A stretch of 42,196 bases of DNA from a virus. The notes beneath the pieces are model-generated. The model worked only from the letters and a program-made list of their open reading frames with translations. It was not told the origin of the DNA and did not search any database. Of the stretch, positions 8,218 to 17,714 are shown one piece after another (the stretch's first letter is position 1; each line of letters opens with the position of its first letter). The translations under genes and the position numbers were made by a program. The stretch covers positions 1 to 42,196 of the IMG/VR virus record IMGVR_UViG_3300023082_000004. The stretch is one strand, 5' to 3'.

Positions 8218-8777
8218 TGGCACTTGAATACAGATACATAGAGGATGATTTAAGGACTGTAATTCAATCGGTAAGCGATGTGATTACGCCTAAATTACAA
8301 ATCTATGATTCGAAGATTACGGGCGTTCATTATTGGTTTGGAACTAAATTGGAGATTATCGAAACGTTAACCCAGAAAAGCAAAAACAATACTGATAAGT
8401 TTCAGAAATACCCTTTAGTGTGCTTGTTTATTGATGTAGATGAAAATAAGGGGGTTCAAAAAGGTAATATTGAGGATTTAAAGCTTAATATGGCTATTAT
8501 TTACGGCACATTAAATAATTTTAAAGCTTATGAAAGGCTTGAAAAAACATTTAAACCTGTAATTATGCCGATTTACTTTGAGTTGCTAAATCAAATTTCC
8601 TTAAATGGGAATATGTTTTTAGGAGCTTATCCAGTAAATAACATTAAGCATAAAATTGCCAGGAAATACCGATGGGGAGAAACACCGATCAGCGGAGATA
8701 ACCAAAACATGATACAGGATTATGTAGATGGATTAGAATTAACCTTAGAATTAAAATATTATTTTAACCGTTGCTAA
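8217..8777 (+). CDS. Putative neck / tail-terminator protein
   Basis: A 186-residue protein with alternating strands and helices (FQKYPLVCLFIDVDENKG, LELTLELKYYFNRC at the end). Genes at this position, between the connector and the tail-tube protein, usually code for head-closure or tail-terminator proteins. No catalytic motif is present. The function is inferred from order only. Confidence 0.45.
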   Translation: MALEYRYIEDDLRTVIQSVSDVITPKLQIYDSKITGVHYWFGTKLEIIETLTQKSKNNTDKFQKYPLVCLFIDVDENKGVQKGNIEDLKLNMAIIYGTLNNFKAYERLEKTFKPVIMPIYFELLNQISLNGNMFLGAYPVNNIKHKIARKYRWGETPISGDNQNMIQDYVDGLELTLELKYYFNRC

Positions 8778-8799
8778 TTGCAACATAATAAAAAGAAAC

Positions 8800-9738
8800 A
8801 TGGCAACTATTTTAAACACAATTAAATGCGTGGGAATTGGTGCAAATACAGGCTTTGGAGATTGCTTCTTTGATCCTAAGAATATCGTTGGCGGTATGTA
8901 CGTTCGAGATAGTTTCGAATTAACAGCTTCTCAACTTGCATCGCCTGCTTTGGCTTTAGCTGCTTTACAAGCCGCTGCCATCAACGATAACGAAAACTTA
9001 AGGGCTTATCCATTCCCAGAGTTTGACGGACTAACTGATTCAACAGAAGATCCAGTAAAACAAACTTTAGGTTATGGTAATCCATCGGTTGTTCGTGAGG
9101 GTAAATATGTTTTAGCTTTCCAATTTACCAAAGGCGGAATTTGTGTAAATAATGCTTTGCGTAAATTCAACGGAAACAAAGGCAAAGTGATTCTTTGGGA
9201 TGCAGAGGGAACGATTATCGGCACTAAAGTTGGAACATCTTTAAAAGGTATTCCGCTTACTTATTTTTACGCCAGGCCGTTTAAATTAAACGATGGTAGT
9301 AATGTAAGTTTGTATACAATTGAGTTTAGCTTTAACCCTAACTACATCAACGATAACATTGCGTTTATTCGTTTAAGTTTAGGCGATTTGTCTAACATCT
9401 ACGGTTTGCAAAATGCTGTTTTATCTTTACCTATTCCGAGAGCGACCGCGGTTATTAAAGCTGCAGTTACTAAAGGTTGTGGAGGAGAGGATTTATACGA
9501 TACGTATTCTGCTGAACTTGCTGTAGTTGGAATGTGGAGAGCAACGCGTAATGGTGCTGCTGTAAACATTTCAAGTGTTGCAATTGATCCGAATTTAAAA
9601 GCGTTTACAATTACCTTAGATACTACCGATCCAGATTATAATGCTGCGGGCCCGTTTGTGTTAAACCTTGCTCCTGTAAGCGTTTTAACTACTGGTGGAG
9701 TTACAGGTATTGAAGGTAAAGCAATTGATGTTGTGTAA
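8800..9738 (+). CDS. Probable major tail (tube) protein
   Basis: A 312-residue, beta-rich protein lying where siphophages carry the tail-tube gene: after the neck proteins and upstream of the tape measure. The last 85 residues (from about KGCGGEDLYDTYSAELAVVG) have a repetitive strand pattern with ITLDTTDPDYNAAGPFVLNL and could be an added Ig-like domain displayed on the tail surface, which is inference. No membrane segment or catalytic motif is seen. Confidence 0.6.
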   Translation: MATILNTIKCVGIGANTGFGDCFFDPKNIVGGMYVRDSFELTASQLASPALALAALQAAAINDNENLRAYPFPEFDGLTDSTEDPVKQTLGYGNPSVVREGKYVLAFQFTKGGICVNNALRKFNGNKGKVILWDAEGTIIGTKVGTSLKGIPLTYFYARPFKLNDGSNVSLYTIEFSFNPNYINDNIAFIRLSLGDLSNIYGLQNAVLSLPIPRATAVIKAAVTKGCGGEDLYDTYSAELAVVGMWRATRNGAAVNISSVAIDPNLKAFTITLDTTDPDYNAAGPFVLNLAPVSVLTTGGVTGIEGKAIDVV

Positions 9739-9905
9739 TGGAAAAGCTTAAAAAATCAACTACTCAATACGATTTTGATAAAGGTTATTTAGGTCGTATT
9801 AGTAGAGAGGCTTTTATCAAGGATAATGAGCATCTAAAGCATTTACCTTTAGCTAAAATTTGGGATGAAGCAAATCCTAAAAAAGAAAAGGAAGAAAAAA
9901 AGTAA
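9738..9905 (+). CDS. Small hypothetical protein, 55 aa
   Basis: The ATG at 9738 overlaps the stop of the tail-tube gene (TAATG), which supports translation. The product (MEKLKKSTTQYDFDKGYLGR...) ends in a lysine/glutamate run. It could be a small tail accessory protein; I do not recognise it. It is the last gene before the terminator at 9927. Confidence 0.6.
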   Translation: MEKLKKSTTQYDFDKGYLGRISREAFIKDNEHLKHLPLAKIWDEANPKKEKEEKK

Positions 9906-9926
9906 TTGTAACAACAACATTACCGA

Positions 9927-9962
9927 GCCTATGCATTAGTTTGTATAGGCTTTGTTATTTTT
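9927..9962 (+). terminator. Rho-independent terminator after the head/tube genes
   Basis: GCCTAT (9927-9932) pairs with ATAGGC (9945-9950) across a 12-base loop, followed by the T-rich run TTTGTTATTTTT. It closes the head operon and separates it from the exported-protein cassette. Confidence 0.65.
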
Positions 9963-9963
9963 G
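9956..9963 (+). promoter_or_regulatory. Candidate -7 box of the exported-protein cassette
   Basis: TATTTTTG fits TAnnTTTG, overlaps the T-run of the terminator and lies 4 bases before the ATG at 9968. I see no good -33 TTTG. If used, the mRNA would be essentially leaderless. Confidence 0.4.
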
Positions 9964-9967
9964 GTGT

Positions 9968-10468
9968 ATGAAGAAAATAGCAACAATTTTATTATGCCTT
10001 TTATCATTATCGGCATATTCTCAAAAGAAAAGCAATAAATCACAATGGATTTCTTACGGAGAGCAATGGACTTATAAAAATGATAAAGTAGATACTATTA
10101 TTAAAACATTAGTAAATACATCTGCAGGTAAAAAATATTTCAACAAACAAAACAAAGACTATATCAAAGGCATTCAATTTACTTGGTATGATGGTAAAGA
10201 ATTAAAAACATCGGTTTGCGATTCTCTATTTACCTATTCGTCTTGGGAATGCTCAAAGACTTACCAAAAGAAAGCTTTCTATTTAAATGGCGTTAAGGTT
10301 AAAGAAACAAAGCCTTATTGGGATAATTCTGGAGTTTGCATATCTAATGATAATTTGGTTATTTCTTATGGGTTTACTGGAGACAAAACCAAGCCCTACT
10401 ATTACGGAAGCAGAAAAGAACCAATAAAGGTTGTTTCAATTCAAATGAAAACTATAATTAAAAACTAA
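9968..10468 (+). CDS. Exported protein with Sec signal peptide (moron-like), 166 aa
   Basis: The frame is open from 9941, but the ATG at 9968 gives a clean signal peptide, MKKIATILLCLLSLSAYSQ, with a lysine start, hydrophobic core and probable cleavage near SAYS/Q. The mature part is polar with three cysteines (SVCDS, WECSK, GVCIS) and many aromatics, and should end up in the periplasm or at the cell surface. It sits inside the structural operon but has its own terminator and promoter box, the typical build of a phage moron. It may alter the host envelope or exclude other phages; no homologous function is recognised. Confidence 0.7.
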   Translation: MKKIATILLCLLSLSAYSQKKSNKSQWISYGEQWTYKNDKVDTIIKTLVNTSAGKKYFNKQNKDYIKGIQFTWYDGKELKTSVCDSLFTYSSWECSKTYQKKAFYLNGVKVKETKPYWDNSGVCISNDNLVISYGFTGDKTKPYYYGSRKEPIKVVSIQMKTIIKN

Positions 10469-10472
10469 AGAT

Positions 10473-10613
10473 ATGATTTACGTAATTTACTTTTTTGCTA
10501 TAATAGGGGTTATGGCTTCTGTAGCATTATTCATAATAATGGGATGTGTAGCTTTAGGAAATAAAGTTAGCCACAAAAACGACATACATTTTAATAAGCC
10601 AGATAATGATTAA
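10473..10613 (+). CDS. Single-span membrane protein, 46 aa
   Basis: ATG at 10473 starts MIYVIYFFAIIGVMASVAL, one long hydrophobic segment that includes a cysteine (IIMGCVAL), followed by a short polar tail. It starts 4 bases after the exported protein gene and overlaps the next gene by 8 bases, which supports it as a real small gene. Confidence 0.6.
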   Translation: MIYVIYFFAIIGVMASVALFIIMGCVALGNKVSHKNDIHFNKPDND

Positions 10614-10803
10614 GATAGAGTTTAAGAAAACTGAAAAACTCTTAGATAAGAGGGGCGCAATGTCTGTAATTATGTTTTCTGTAAATAGCATAAACAGAAA
10701 TTCTAAAGTCTGGTATTTCGAGGTTGCAAAAGGTATTTTTTACTTTAATTACAATAATTCAAACATTATCAAATCAATTGAAGGAGTAAAAGGATGGATT
10801 TAA
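10606..10803 (+). CDS. Hypothetical protein, 65 aa
   Basis: Small basic protein starting MIKIEFKKTEKLL and overlapping both neighbours (8 and 10 bases), so probably translated in a coupled way. The opening MIKIEFKK resembles the opening MKIEFKK of the gene at 10963. No function is recognised. Confidence 0.6.
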   Translation: MIKIEFKKTEKLLDKRGAMSVIMFSVNSINRNSKVWYFEVAKGIFYFNYNNSNIIKSIEGVKGWI

Positions 10804-10979
10804 AAGTAATTTCAATTATCGTTTCATCTGTAGCATTCGTAGTAAATGTCGCAAACCTGATTTATTTAGAAATAAACCTAAAGAAATTCAAAAAAAAGCA
10901 AAAAGAAATTGATCAGGAATTAAAATTTCAAAGAGCTATTTACGATTTAAAACTTAAGAATTATGAAAATAGAATTTAA
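10794..10979 (+). CDS. Membrane-anchored coiled-coil protein, 61 aa
   Basis: Residues about 4-26 (VISIIVSSVAFVVNVANLIY) form one membrane segment, followed by a lysine-rich, probably coiled-coil tail. It overlaps genes on both sides. The build resembles an inner-membrane spanin or a small exclusion protein, but no such function can be shown. Confidence 0.6.
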   Translation: MDLKVISIIVSSVAFVVNVANLIYLEINLKKFKKKQKEIDQELKFQRAIYDLKLKNYENRI

Positions 10980-11334
10980 AAAAAACTCTTGCCGTCATAC
11001 TATGACATTTGAAAAATCAGATAAAGGCTTAGAATTAAACATAGGCGGTCTATTCGAGGGCGAATATGCGGAATTGGATAAAAAAGAAATAGTTGTTCTT
11101 ATTGATTTTCTTAAAGCCTGCATTGCAACAGAAGAAAATGTTAAACCCGAAAGCAAAGATTTGACGGTTACAATACGAAAGTCAGACAATAATTTTTACA
11201 TCGGAATAAACGGTCAAGAAGAAGAAATTGAAATGGATTACTTTTTATCAATGACGCCTGATGAATTTAAAGACGAAATAAGGAGACGTGTAGAATTTTT
11301 AAATCAGTCAAATATTGACCCAGATTATAGTTAA
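10963..11334 (+). CDS. Hypothetical protein, 123 aa
   Basis: Soluble acidic protein with two similar-looking strand pairs (LELNIGGLFEGEYAEL and NNFYIGINGQEEEIEM). It lies between the exported-protein cassette and the tail assembly genes and overlaps the preceding frame by 17 bases. No family is recognised; it could belong to either unit. Confidence 0.6.
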   Translation: MKIEFKKNSCRHTMTFEKSDKGLELNIGGLFEGEYAELDKKEIVVLIDFLKACIATEENVKPESKDLTVTIRKSDNNFYIGINGQEEEIEMDYFLSMTPDEFKDEIRRRVEFLNQSNIDPDYS

Positions 11335-11343
11335 CTTTACTTC

Positions 11344-11790
11344 ATGACAATTCCCGAAATGCTACGTAGAGTTAAGTATTTGAATATGCCGTTGGCTGTT
11401 CAAGAATCGCTTAAATCGACTGCATTTGAAGCTATTAAACTTAACCAAAATCAATTAAGGCTAAAAGGGCAAAAGTCGGACGGCTCGTTTCTTAAAGACT
11501 ATCAATCTGAATCCTACGCTGAATATAAGAACTTTTTAAATTCATCACCTGGATTTGGTAGACCAGATTTTTACGATACAGGCGATTTTCAAGATGGTTT
11601 TTATGTTCAAGTCAAAACGAATAGCTTAATATTTGGTTCGGTCGATGAAAAGTCTGATAAATTAGAGGCACGAGATGGCAAAGAAATATTCGGATTGACT
11701 AAAGAAAATAAAAAAGTTTATGCCGTTCAATTCGTTAAACCCGAATTATTCGCATACATAACAAGAGTTACAGGATTAAAATTTAGATGA
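11344..11790 (+). CDS. Putative tail completion protein
   Basis: The 148-residue protein contains NQNQLRLKGQKSDGSFL, then YDTGDFQDGFYVQV and IFGLTKENK, a pattern I associate with a minor morphogenesis protein encoded upstream of the tape measure in Bacteroidota phages. It would act in joining head and tail or finishing the tail. It overlaps the next gene by 4 bases (ATGA). Confidence 0.5.
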   Translation: MTIPEMLRRVKYLNMPLAVQESLKSTAFEAIKLNQNQLRLKGQKSDGSFLKDYQSESYAEYKNFLNSSPGFGRPDFYDTGDFQDGFYVQVKTNSLIFGSVDEKSDKLEARDGKEIFGLTKENKKVYAVQFVKPELFAYITRVTGLKFR

Positions 11791-12410
11791 TAAGACTTCG
11801 AAAAACATTTACCTCGTGTTCTGATATCCCACTATACAACTTCATTAAAGTAGTTGTTACGAATGATAAGAATTGGCTGTATTCAGAACCTAAAATGCCG
11901 TGGTTAAAATCAGCAGATTTAGAATCAATCTGGGAAAACATCTTTAACGAATACTCCGAGCTTTCAAATGATAAGCATGGAAAGGCGGTTTTTAGCATTA
12001 CGAAAACACTAACCGTACTTAACGGTAAGATTTGGGTTATTGAGCAATGTTTATCGCTTCTACAGTCAGTTAGTAGCGTTGGCGATGTAAAAGACTATGC
12101 TGAAACAATTCAAACGCTTAAATCGTATGGTTTCAATTATGAATGGCTAAATATCACACTCGATGATGATATTAAAAAAACCAGATCATCCATGAAGCGA
12201 ATAGTTTTGGAGCGAAACGATGCGCAAAAAAGCTACGAAAATTTACAATCTGATAATTCAAAACAAGCAACCGAAGCTGACTTTGATATTTTAATTGGAC
12301 AGTTATCTAAATTTCAAGGTTATTACATAGATAAAAAAGTAATAACCACAGCAGAATATATTTCGTATATTGCTGCGTTTAATTTAGCTAACAGTCCTAA
12401 AAATGCCTAA
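11787..12410 (+). CDS. Putative tail assembly chaperone
   Basis: A 207-residue, largely helical protein directly upstream of the tape measure, where siphophages encode chaperones that coat the tape measure before tube assembly. The segment DILIGQLSKFQGYYIDKK near residue 170 resembles proteins of this position in related phages. I see no slippery sequence for the frameshift used by lambda-type chaperones. It overlaps the tape-measure gene by 8 bases. Confidence 0.45.
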   Translation: MIRLRKTFTSCSDIPLYNFIKVVVTNDKNWLYSEPKMPWLKSADLESIWENIFNEYSELSNDKHGKAVFSITKTLTVLNGKIWVIEQCLSLLQSVSSVGDVKDYAETIQTLKSYGFNYEWLNITLDDDIKKTRSSMKRIVLERNDAQKSYENLQSDNSKQATEADFDILIGQLSKFQGYYIDKKVITTAEYISYIAAFNLANSPKNA

Positions 12411-15400
12411 TGAAGAATCTATAAACGAGATTGTCTCCCCAAAGGCCATAAGTCAAGTAGAAGTTGATTTAGTTAAAGCCTTAGAAAAATCTAATTTAGC
12501 ATTACAGGATAACATTAAATCTGTAGCCGCCCTAAACGATGCTATTGCAAATTCAAAGGGGTTTGCTTCTTATAATAAGAATACGGCTGACGCGGCAAAA
12601 GCTCAGGAACAATTAGCGAAAATAACAGCTTCAAGGCAATTAGCAGAAGAAAGGTTATCGGCGTTTCAAGCGGCTCAATCACAAAAAAGACAAAAGGAGC
12701 AAGATGCTCAAATAGCTAAGTCAAAAGAAATCTCTTTAGAGGAGGCTAAAGTTTCTCAAGCTATAGCAAAAAGCAACGGAGAAATAAGAAATCAAGCAAA
12801 AGAAATAAACGCAGCAAAAGGAAGTTTAGATCAAAGAGCGGCGGCACTCACAAGGCTTCAAAACGCATACGCAAAGCTTAGTGAACAAGAAAGAAACTCT
12901 CCTTTTGGTCAGAGATTATCCAAAACTTTACCTCTTTTAAATAACCAAGTCCTAACTTTAGAGAAATCTTTAGGAAAAGCTGGCAGAAACGTAGGAAACT
13001 ACACTAATGCAATAGGCAATGCAAACGGAGTTTCTCAGGAATTTACAAGAATAATACAAGATGCACCATTTGGTTTAATTGGCATAGGTAATAACATTAC
13101 TCAATTAACTGAAAATTTTAAAAATTATTCAAAAGCGGTAAAAGACGCTGCTGCTGCCGAAGGAAAATCAGTTTCTAATTCTTCAATATTAAAAGGTGCA
13201 TTAAGCAATTTACTAAGCCCTATAAATCTTTTAAGCTTAGGTATATCTTTAATTGTTTCTGGGTTTACTGCGTATCAACTTTGGGCGCAAAGATCGGCTA
13301 AAGCTACTAAGGATCTGAATAAAGAGGGTGCAGAATACATAGATACCTTAAGCGGCATAGATAAAATCGCCCTGAAAGGACAGCAAAACGCAGTGAAAGA
13401 AACCGAATCATTAAAGTTGCTTTATGAGGCTACGCAAAATTTAAAAATACCAACAGATGAGCGAATTAGAGCAGCGAAAGCTTTGCAAGAACAGTATCCT
13501 AAGACGTTCTCTAACTTTACTCAAGAACAAATATTACTAGGTCAAGCAAGCTCTGGTTACAAGCAACTTGCAAGTGATATTTTACTAGTAGCTAGAGCAG
13601 CGGCGGGAGTTGAAATAATAACAGAAAACACAAAAAAAATAGTAGAACAACAACTAAAATACAACAAAGCTAAAATTCAAGAAAAAAAATTAATACAAGA
13701 AATAGCCTCAGAAGTGGCAAAAGAAAAATCAAGAAGAGATGCTGATGATGAAAAACTTAGATTAACATCTACATTAAATGGCGGAAATGCATCTCAAAAT
13801 CCTGACGATTTAATCGCTTTGGAAAAAAGAAAACAATTGCTTGATGTTCAAAACACAATAAACTCTGCTCAAAAAACAAAAACAACACTTACTAACGAAA
13901 ATCTTAAGGTAGAAAAACTTATAACCGATGAGATAACCGAAAGGCAGTCTGTTACCTCTTTGCTAGGAGTTCAGGAAAGCCAAGAAAAAAAGACAAAAGG
14001 GCTTGCAGAAGCTTTACGTGTTTTAGCTGAAAATCTTAAAAAGGTCGACGATAACACTACTCTGACATTTAAGGAATCTACTGTAAAAAAAATATCAGCT
14101 TATACGGGAGCTTTAGGTTCTATTAGCAAAATAAAAGGCTCTGATGCAGCTAATGAAATAAGAAAAATTAATCAAGAGCTGCTTAAACTAAAAGCCTTAC
14201 TACCTAAGGAAACAAAAAAAACAGCATCAAAAAAAGACAAAATAGAGAACCCTATCGAGTCCGCCATAAAAGATTCAATCGAGATAATCAATAATGATAA
14301 GGCAAGTTTTCAAGAGCGTTTAGGTGCTTTAGAAAGCTTTTTGTCTGCTTCAAATCAGTTGTATAAAAACAAAGAAGGCGAACGCTCAAAAGCTTTAATT
14401 GATTATAAAGCGTATGAGAAAAAAATAAACGACGATGCAAACAAAGCTATTTTAGATCAGTTCACAAAAGATGAACAGGAACGAATAAGAGTTTTACAAC
14501 AGTCGAATAGTAATGAACTGGAAATAAACGAGCAGAAACGTTCTGCTGTTGCTTTGGCTTTAGATTCTCAGTACGCTGATGGAATCATAAGCAAAGAGGA
14601 ATACGATGCTAAAATCTATCAATTGGATAAAAAAGCATCAATGGATGCAATTAAACTTCAATTAGATACTTTAGATGCTATTTTAGAGATTCAAAGACAG
14701 GATTTATTTAATGGCATTGGTTCTGAAGATGAATATACTGCCAATTTAAAAAAGCAAGCCGAATTAAGAATTAAGTATTCAAAAATAGAAGTTGATGCTA
14801 AGATTAAAGCACGTGAAGATTCAGCTAAGGCCGCTGAAAAAGAACTTGATGCAATAAAGCAATTAACTGCTAAATCATTGGAATTTGGAAAGGCTTTAAT
14901 TGATGGAATTTATACACGCAGATTAAATGCCCTAGCTGATGAATCTGCAGCTTTAAATAAAAAGAAACAACAGGATATTGAAAACGTTAACGATTCTGTT
15001 TTAACCGAGCAACAAAAAGCCGATCAGATTGCTATTATAAACGCTCGCGCTGATGCTCAACAAACTGTAATCGATGAAAAGATTAGGCAACAAAAAATAA
15101 AACAGGCTAAAGCAGATAAAGCGCAAGCAATAGCTCAGATCATTATTCAAACTGCTTTAGCACAAGTTAAAGTTATTGGCCAGGCTGGTTTATTGGGATT
15201 TGTGTTTAGCCCCTTAATTACGGCTTTGGGTGCTTTATCATTGGCTACAGCTTTAGCTACTCCAATACCTCAATTTGAGAAAGGCGGAACCGTTAAGCGT
15301 GATGGGCAAATTATAACAGGAGAAGCAGGAACGGAATTAAGAATAAATCCAGATGGTTCACAAGAATTAACAGCCTCACAAGCAAATTTAAGTTATGCAA

Positions 15401-15654
15401 AAGCTGGCACCAAAATTATTCCTAATCATGAATTAGTCAGAATGATGGCAAAGCCTGATCAAATACAATATGTTGGTGGTCAGTCGGTGGATATGTCAAA
15501 ACTCATAGAAAGCAACGATAAGCTAGGTAAAAAGTTAACTAAAGCCTTTGGCGATCAATCCGTACATAGTACAATTGTCACTAAAAACGGATGGTTTGCA
15601 AATAATACTAAAATGGCAAGAGTAAAAAACCATATTAATCGTAATTTTAGCTAA
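12403..15654 (+). CDS. Tape measure protein
   Basis: At 1083 residues this is the longest gene. It sets tail length and is injected with the DNA. Residues about 20-190 and 560-840 are long alanine/lysine/glutamate/glutamine coiled coils. Two hydrophobic stretches lie near residues 265-295 (LLSPINLLSLGISLIVSG) and 915-955 (LLGFVFSPLITALGALSLA). The C-terminal part with GGTVKRDGQIITGEAGTEL is typical. By the usual 0.15 nm per residue the tail would be about 160 nm long, which is an inference. Confidence 0.9.
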   Translation: MPNEESINEIVSPKAISQVEVDLVKALEKSNLALQDNIKSVAALNDAIANSKGFASYNKNTADAAKAQEQLAKITASRQLAEERLSAFQAAQSQKRQKEQDAQIAKSKEISLEEAKVSQAIAKSNGEIRNQAKEINAAKGSLDQRAAALTRLQNAYAKLSEQERNSPFGQRLSKTLPLLNNQVLTLEKSLGKAGRNVGNYTNAIGNANGVSQEFTRIIQDAPFGLIGIGNNITQLTENFKNYSKAVKDAAAAEGKSVSNSSILKGALSNLLSPINLLSLGISLIVSGFTAYQLWAQRSAKATKDLNKEGAEYIDTLSGIDKIALKGQQNAVKETESLKLLYEATQNLKIPTDERIRAAKALQEQYPKTFSNFTQEQILLGQASSGYKQLASDILLVARAAAGVEIITENTKKIVEQQLKYNKAKIQEKKLIQEIASEVAKEKSRRDADDEKLRLTSTLNGGNASQNPDDLIALEKRKQLLDVQNTINSAQKTKTTLTNENLKVEKLITDEITERQSVTSLLGVQESQEKKTKGLAEALRVLAENLKKVDDNTTLTFKESTVKKISAYTGALGSISKIKGSDAANEIRKINQELLKLKALLPKETKKTASKKDKIENPIESAIKDSIEIINNDKASFQERLGALESFLSASNQLYKNKEGERSKALIDYKAYEKKINDDANKAILDQFTKDEQERIRVLQQSNSNELEINEQKRSAVALALDSQYADGIISKEEYDAKIYQLDKKASMDAIKLQLDTLDAILEIQRQDLFNGIGSEDEYTANLKKQAELRIKYSKIEVDAKIKAREDSAKAAEKELDAIKQLTAKSLEFGKALIDGIYTRRLNALADESAALNKKKQQDIENVNDSVLTEQQKADQIAIINARADAQQTVIDEKIRQQKIKQAKADKAQAIAQIIIQTALAQVKVIGQAGLLGFVFSPLITALGALSLATALATPIPQFEKGGTVKRDGQIITGEAGTELRINPDGSQELTASQANLSYAKAGTKIIPNHELVRMMAKPDQIQYVGGQSVDMSKLIESNDKLGKKLTKAFGDQSVHSTIVTKNGWFANNTKMARVKNHINRNFS

Positions 15655-17678
15655 TGTTATTACTACCTCAAAACGATTTTGAATATTATTTAACCATTGA
15701 TGGATTAGAGACAAAGCTTGTTTTTGCTCCCGAGGGATGGGATACTGATACAATTGGTAGCTTTAAGCGTGACGTTTTTTATCGTGGCTTAATACGTACT
15801 TTATCGCTTCCAATGAATTTCGTTTTAGATGGATACAATATTTGTAAATACGCTTTCGATAAATATGCTTATGAAGCTGAAGTAATTTTTGAAGTTAAGA
15901 AATTAAAACGCCAAACATTTACATACGAAACTATTTTTAAATCTGAATTGGATTTTAGCCAATACGATGATGATGGCACCCGAATAGCATTAATATTAAT
16001 GGAGGGCGGTGTAAGCAAGGAAATAAAAGCTAAGGAAGATACAAAATTTGAATATGCGTTAACGGGTAGCGATGTTGTAAACATGATTTTACCTGGCGTT
16101 GCTTTTAACGAAAAAGGAGATAGTATTTTTGTTAATGAGGGCGAATCTGATAGGTTTATGCCAGCTATTGATTTGGTGGTTAATGATACTAATTCTGGAT
16201 TTGTAACACTTCAAAATGTTGCACAGGAAGAAAACATAACCGATGAATCAATTTTTACATCATCTGGCAATTGGTTTGCGAAAGGAAACAGGATTGCTGG
16301 CGTTCCGATAAATATTAAAGGAGTCATCAAAGTTGATGCTTATAGGCCGCCATTAACCGACCACGGTAACGACTTCGCTATTTTGCTAAAGGATAGTACG
16401 GGGGCAACTGTATCAACTATTTTTCAATCTCCATCTTTAAATCAAGGTCAACATTATTTATACAGCATTCCTTTTGATATAAATTTAACTTTAGCCTTAG
16501 ATAGAAAACTTTTTATTTTCATCCGAACCGATGTTATTCCATCTGATTTAAAAGTTACAGTAACCGATGGAGACTTGGTTGTTTCTTATGCTCAGGTTTC
16601 AGATCCGTCAAACTGTAAAGGTATTCGAGTAGAGGATTTATATAAAAGAATTATAAAAAGAATTTACCCCCAAATTTCGGCTCAATCTGATTTATTAAAA
16701 ATGAATTGGAACGGCTTAATAATTACTTCGGGAAATGGAATACGCGAGAAGTCAGATGCAGTTATTCAAATTACTTTAAAAGAGTTTTTTAATGCTGTTT
16801 CTTCGTGGAACGATGCGGCCTTTGGTGTTTTGAATAACATTGCAAGGTTAGAGCTTGCTACATTCTTTTATAGAAATACGCCAATTGCTAACGTAGGGAA
16901 TGTTAATAAATGTAATTTTACCGTAGCTACTGATTTTATCTTTAACAAGCTTGAAATTGGCTACAATGACGGGAATACGGATGATACAGACGGTCAATTT
17001 GAGTTTAACTCGAAACAGGAATGGCAAATGCCAGTTACAAGGATTCAAAATCCAGAATCAAAGATAAGCCCAATTCGAGCGGACCAATACGGCATAGAAA
17101 AAATACGTGTTAATTACATCAAAAAAACAGACGATACAAGTTCTGATAATTCGGTTTTTGCGGTAAATTGTACTTTTGACGGGGTTAACTGGATTCCAAT
17201 TTTAGGCAGTTCTTATCAATCGGTAACAGGGATGAGTTCCGCACAGGCTGGACAAACTTCTTATAACTTAGATTTAAGCCCTAAACAATCATTACTGAGA
17301 CAGGCTCCTTATTTACGTTCGATGCTTTATAAATTAGATAGCAGATACATTGAATTTGCTTCTGCAGAGAAGAACAAAGAGCTTGTCACGATATCAACAG
17401 GAGGTATGATTTCAAACCCTGTTAGAGTAGCTGAAAAAGAAAGCGTTTTGGTTTCTAATTTAGGTGGAAATTATTTCAGACCTATTATCGCAACGATATC
17501 ATGCCAATTAAACAGAAATATGATGCAGATGGTAGACAATACGCCATTTGGGTTTATTGAATTTAATTTTAACGGACAAAATTATAAAGGATATATTGAA
17601 GATGCAGGAATTGATTTAGCAAAGAATACAGAAAGGGAATTTACTTTGTTATTAACACCAGAAGTTTGGGTGCCTTAA
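15654..17678 (+). CDS. Tail-tip / distal tail protein
   Basis: A 674-residue protein, beta-rich, starting at the A of the tape-measure stop (TAATG). It occupies the distal tail position and resembles large minor tail proteins of Bacteroidota siphophages (N-terminal FEYYLTIDGLETKLVFAPEGWD...). It probably forms the baseplate or adsorption hub. No enzyme motif was seen. Confidence 0.6.
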   Translation: MLLLPQNDFEYYLTIDGLETKLVFAPEGWDTDTIGSFKRDVFYRGLIRTLSLPMNFVLDGYNICKYAFDKYAYEAEVIFEVKKLKRQTFTYETIFKSELDFSQYDDDGTRIALILMEGGVSKEIKAKEDTKFEYALTGSDVVNMILPGVAFNEKGDSIFVNEGESDRFMPAIDLVVNDTNSGFVTLQNVAQEENITDESIFTSSGNWFAKGNRIAGVPINIKGVIKVDAYRPPLTDHGNDFAILLKDSTGATVSTIFQSPSLNQGQHYLYSIPFDINLTLALDRKLFIFIRTDVIPSDLKVTVTDGDLVVSYAQVSDPSNCKGIRVEDLYKRIIKRIYPQISAQSDLLKMNWNGLIITSGNGIREKSDAVIQITLKEFFNAVSSWNDAAFGVLNNIARLELATFFYRNTPIANVGNVNKCNFTVATDFIFNKLEIGYNDGNTDDTDGQFEFNSKQEWQMPVTRIQNPESKISPIRADQYGIEKIRVNYIKKTDDTSSDNSVFAVNCTFDGVNWIPILGSSYQSVTGMSSAQAGQTSYNLDLSPKQSLLRQAPYLRSMLYKLDSRYIEFASAEKNKELVTISTGGMISNPVRVAEKESVLVSNLGGNYFRPIIATISCQLNRNMMQMVDNTPFGFIEFNFNGQNYKGYIEDAGIDLAKNTEREFTLLLTPEVWVP

Positions 17679-17701
17679 TTTTTAAAACACAACAATTTAA
17701 C

Positions 17702-17709
17702 TATATTTG
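17702..17709 (+). promoter_or_regulatory. Candidate -7 box inside the tail operon
   Basis: TATATTTG lies 5 bases before the ATG at 17715, the same spacing as before the small terminase. No convincing -33 TTTG is present at 19-21 bases. Confidence 0.4.
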
Positions 17710-17714
17710 AAGAA

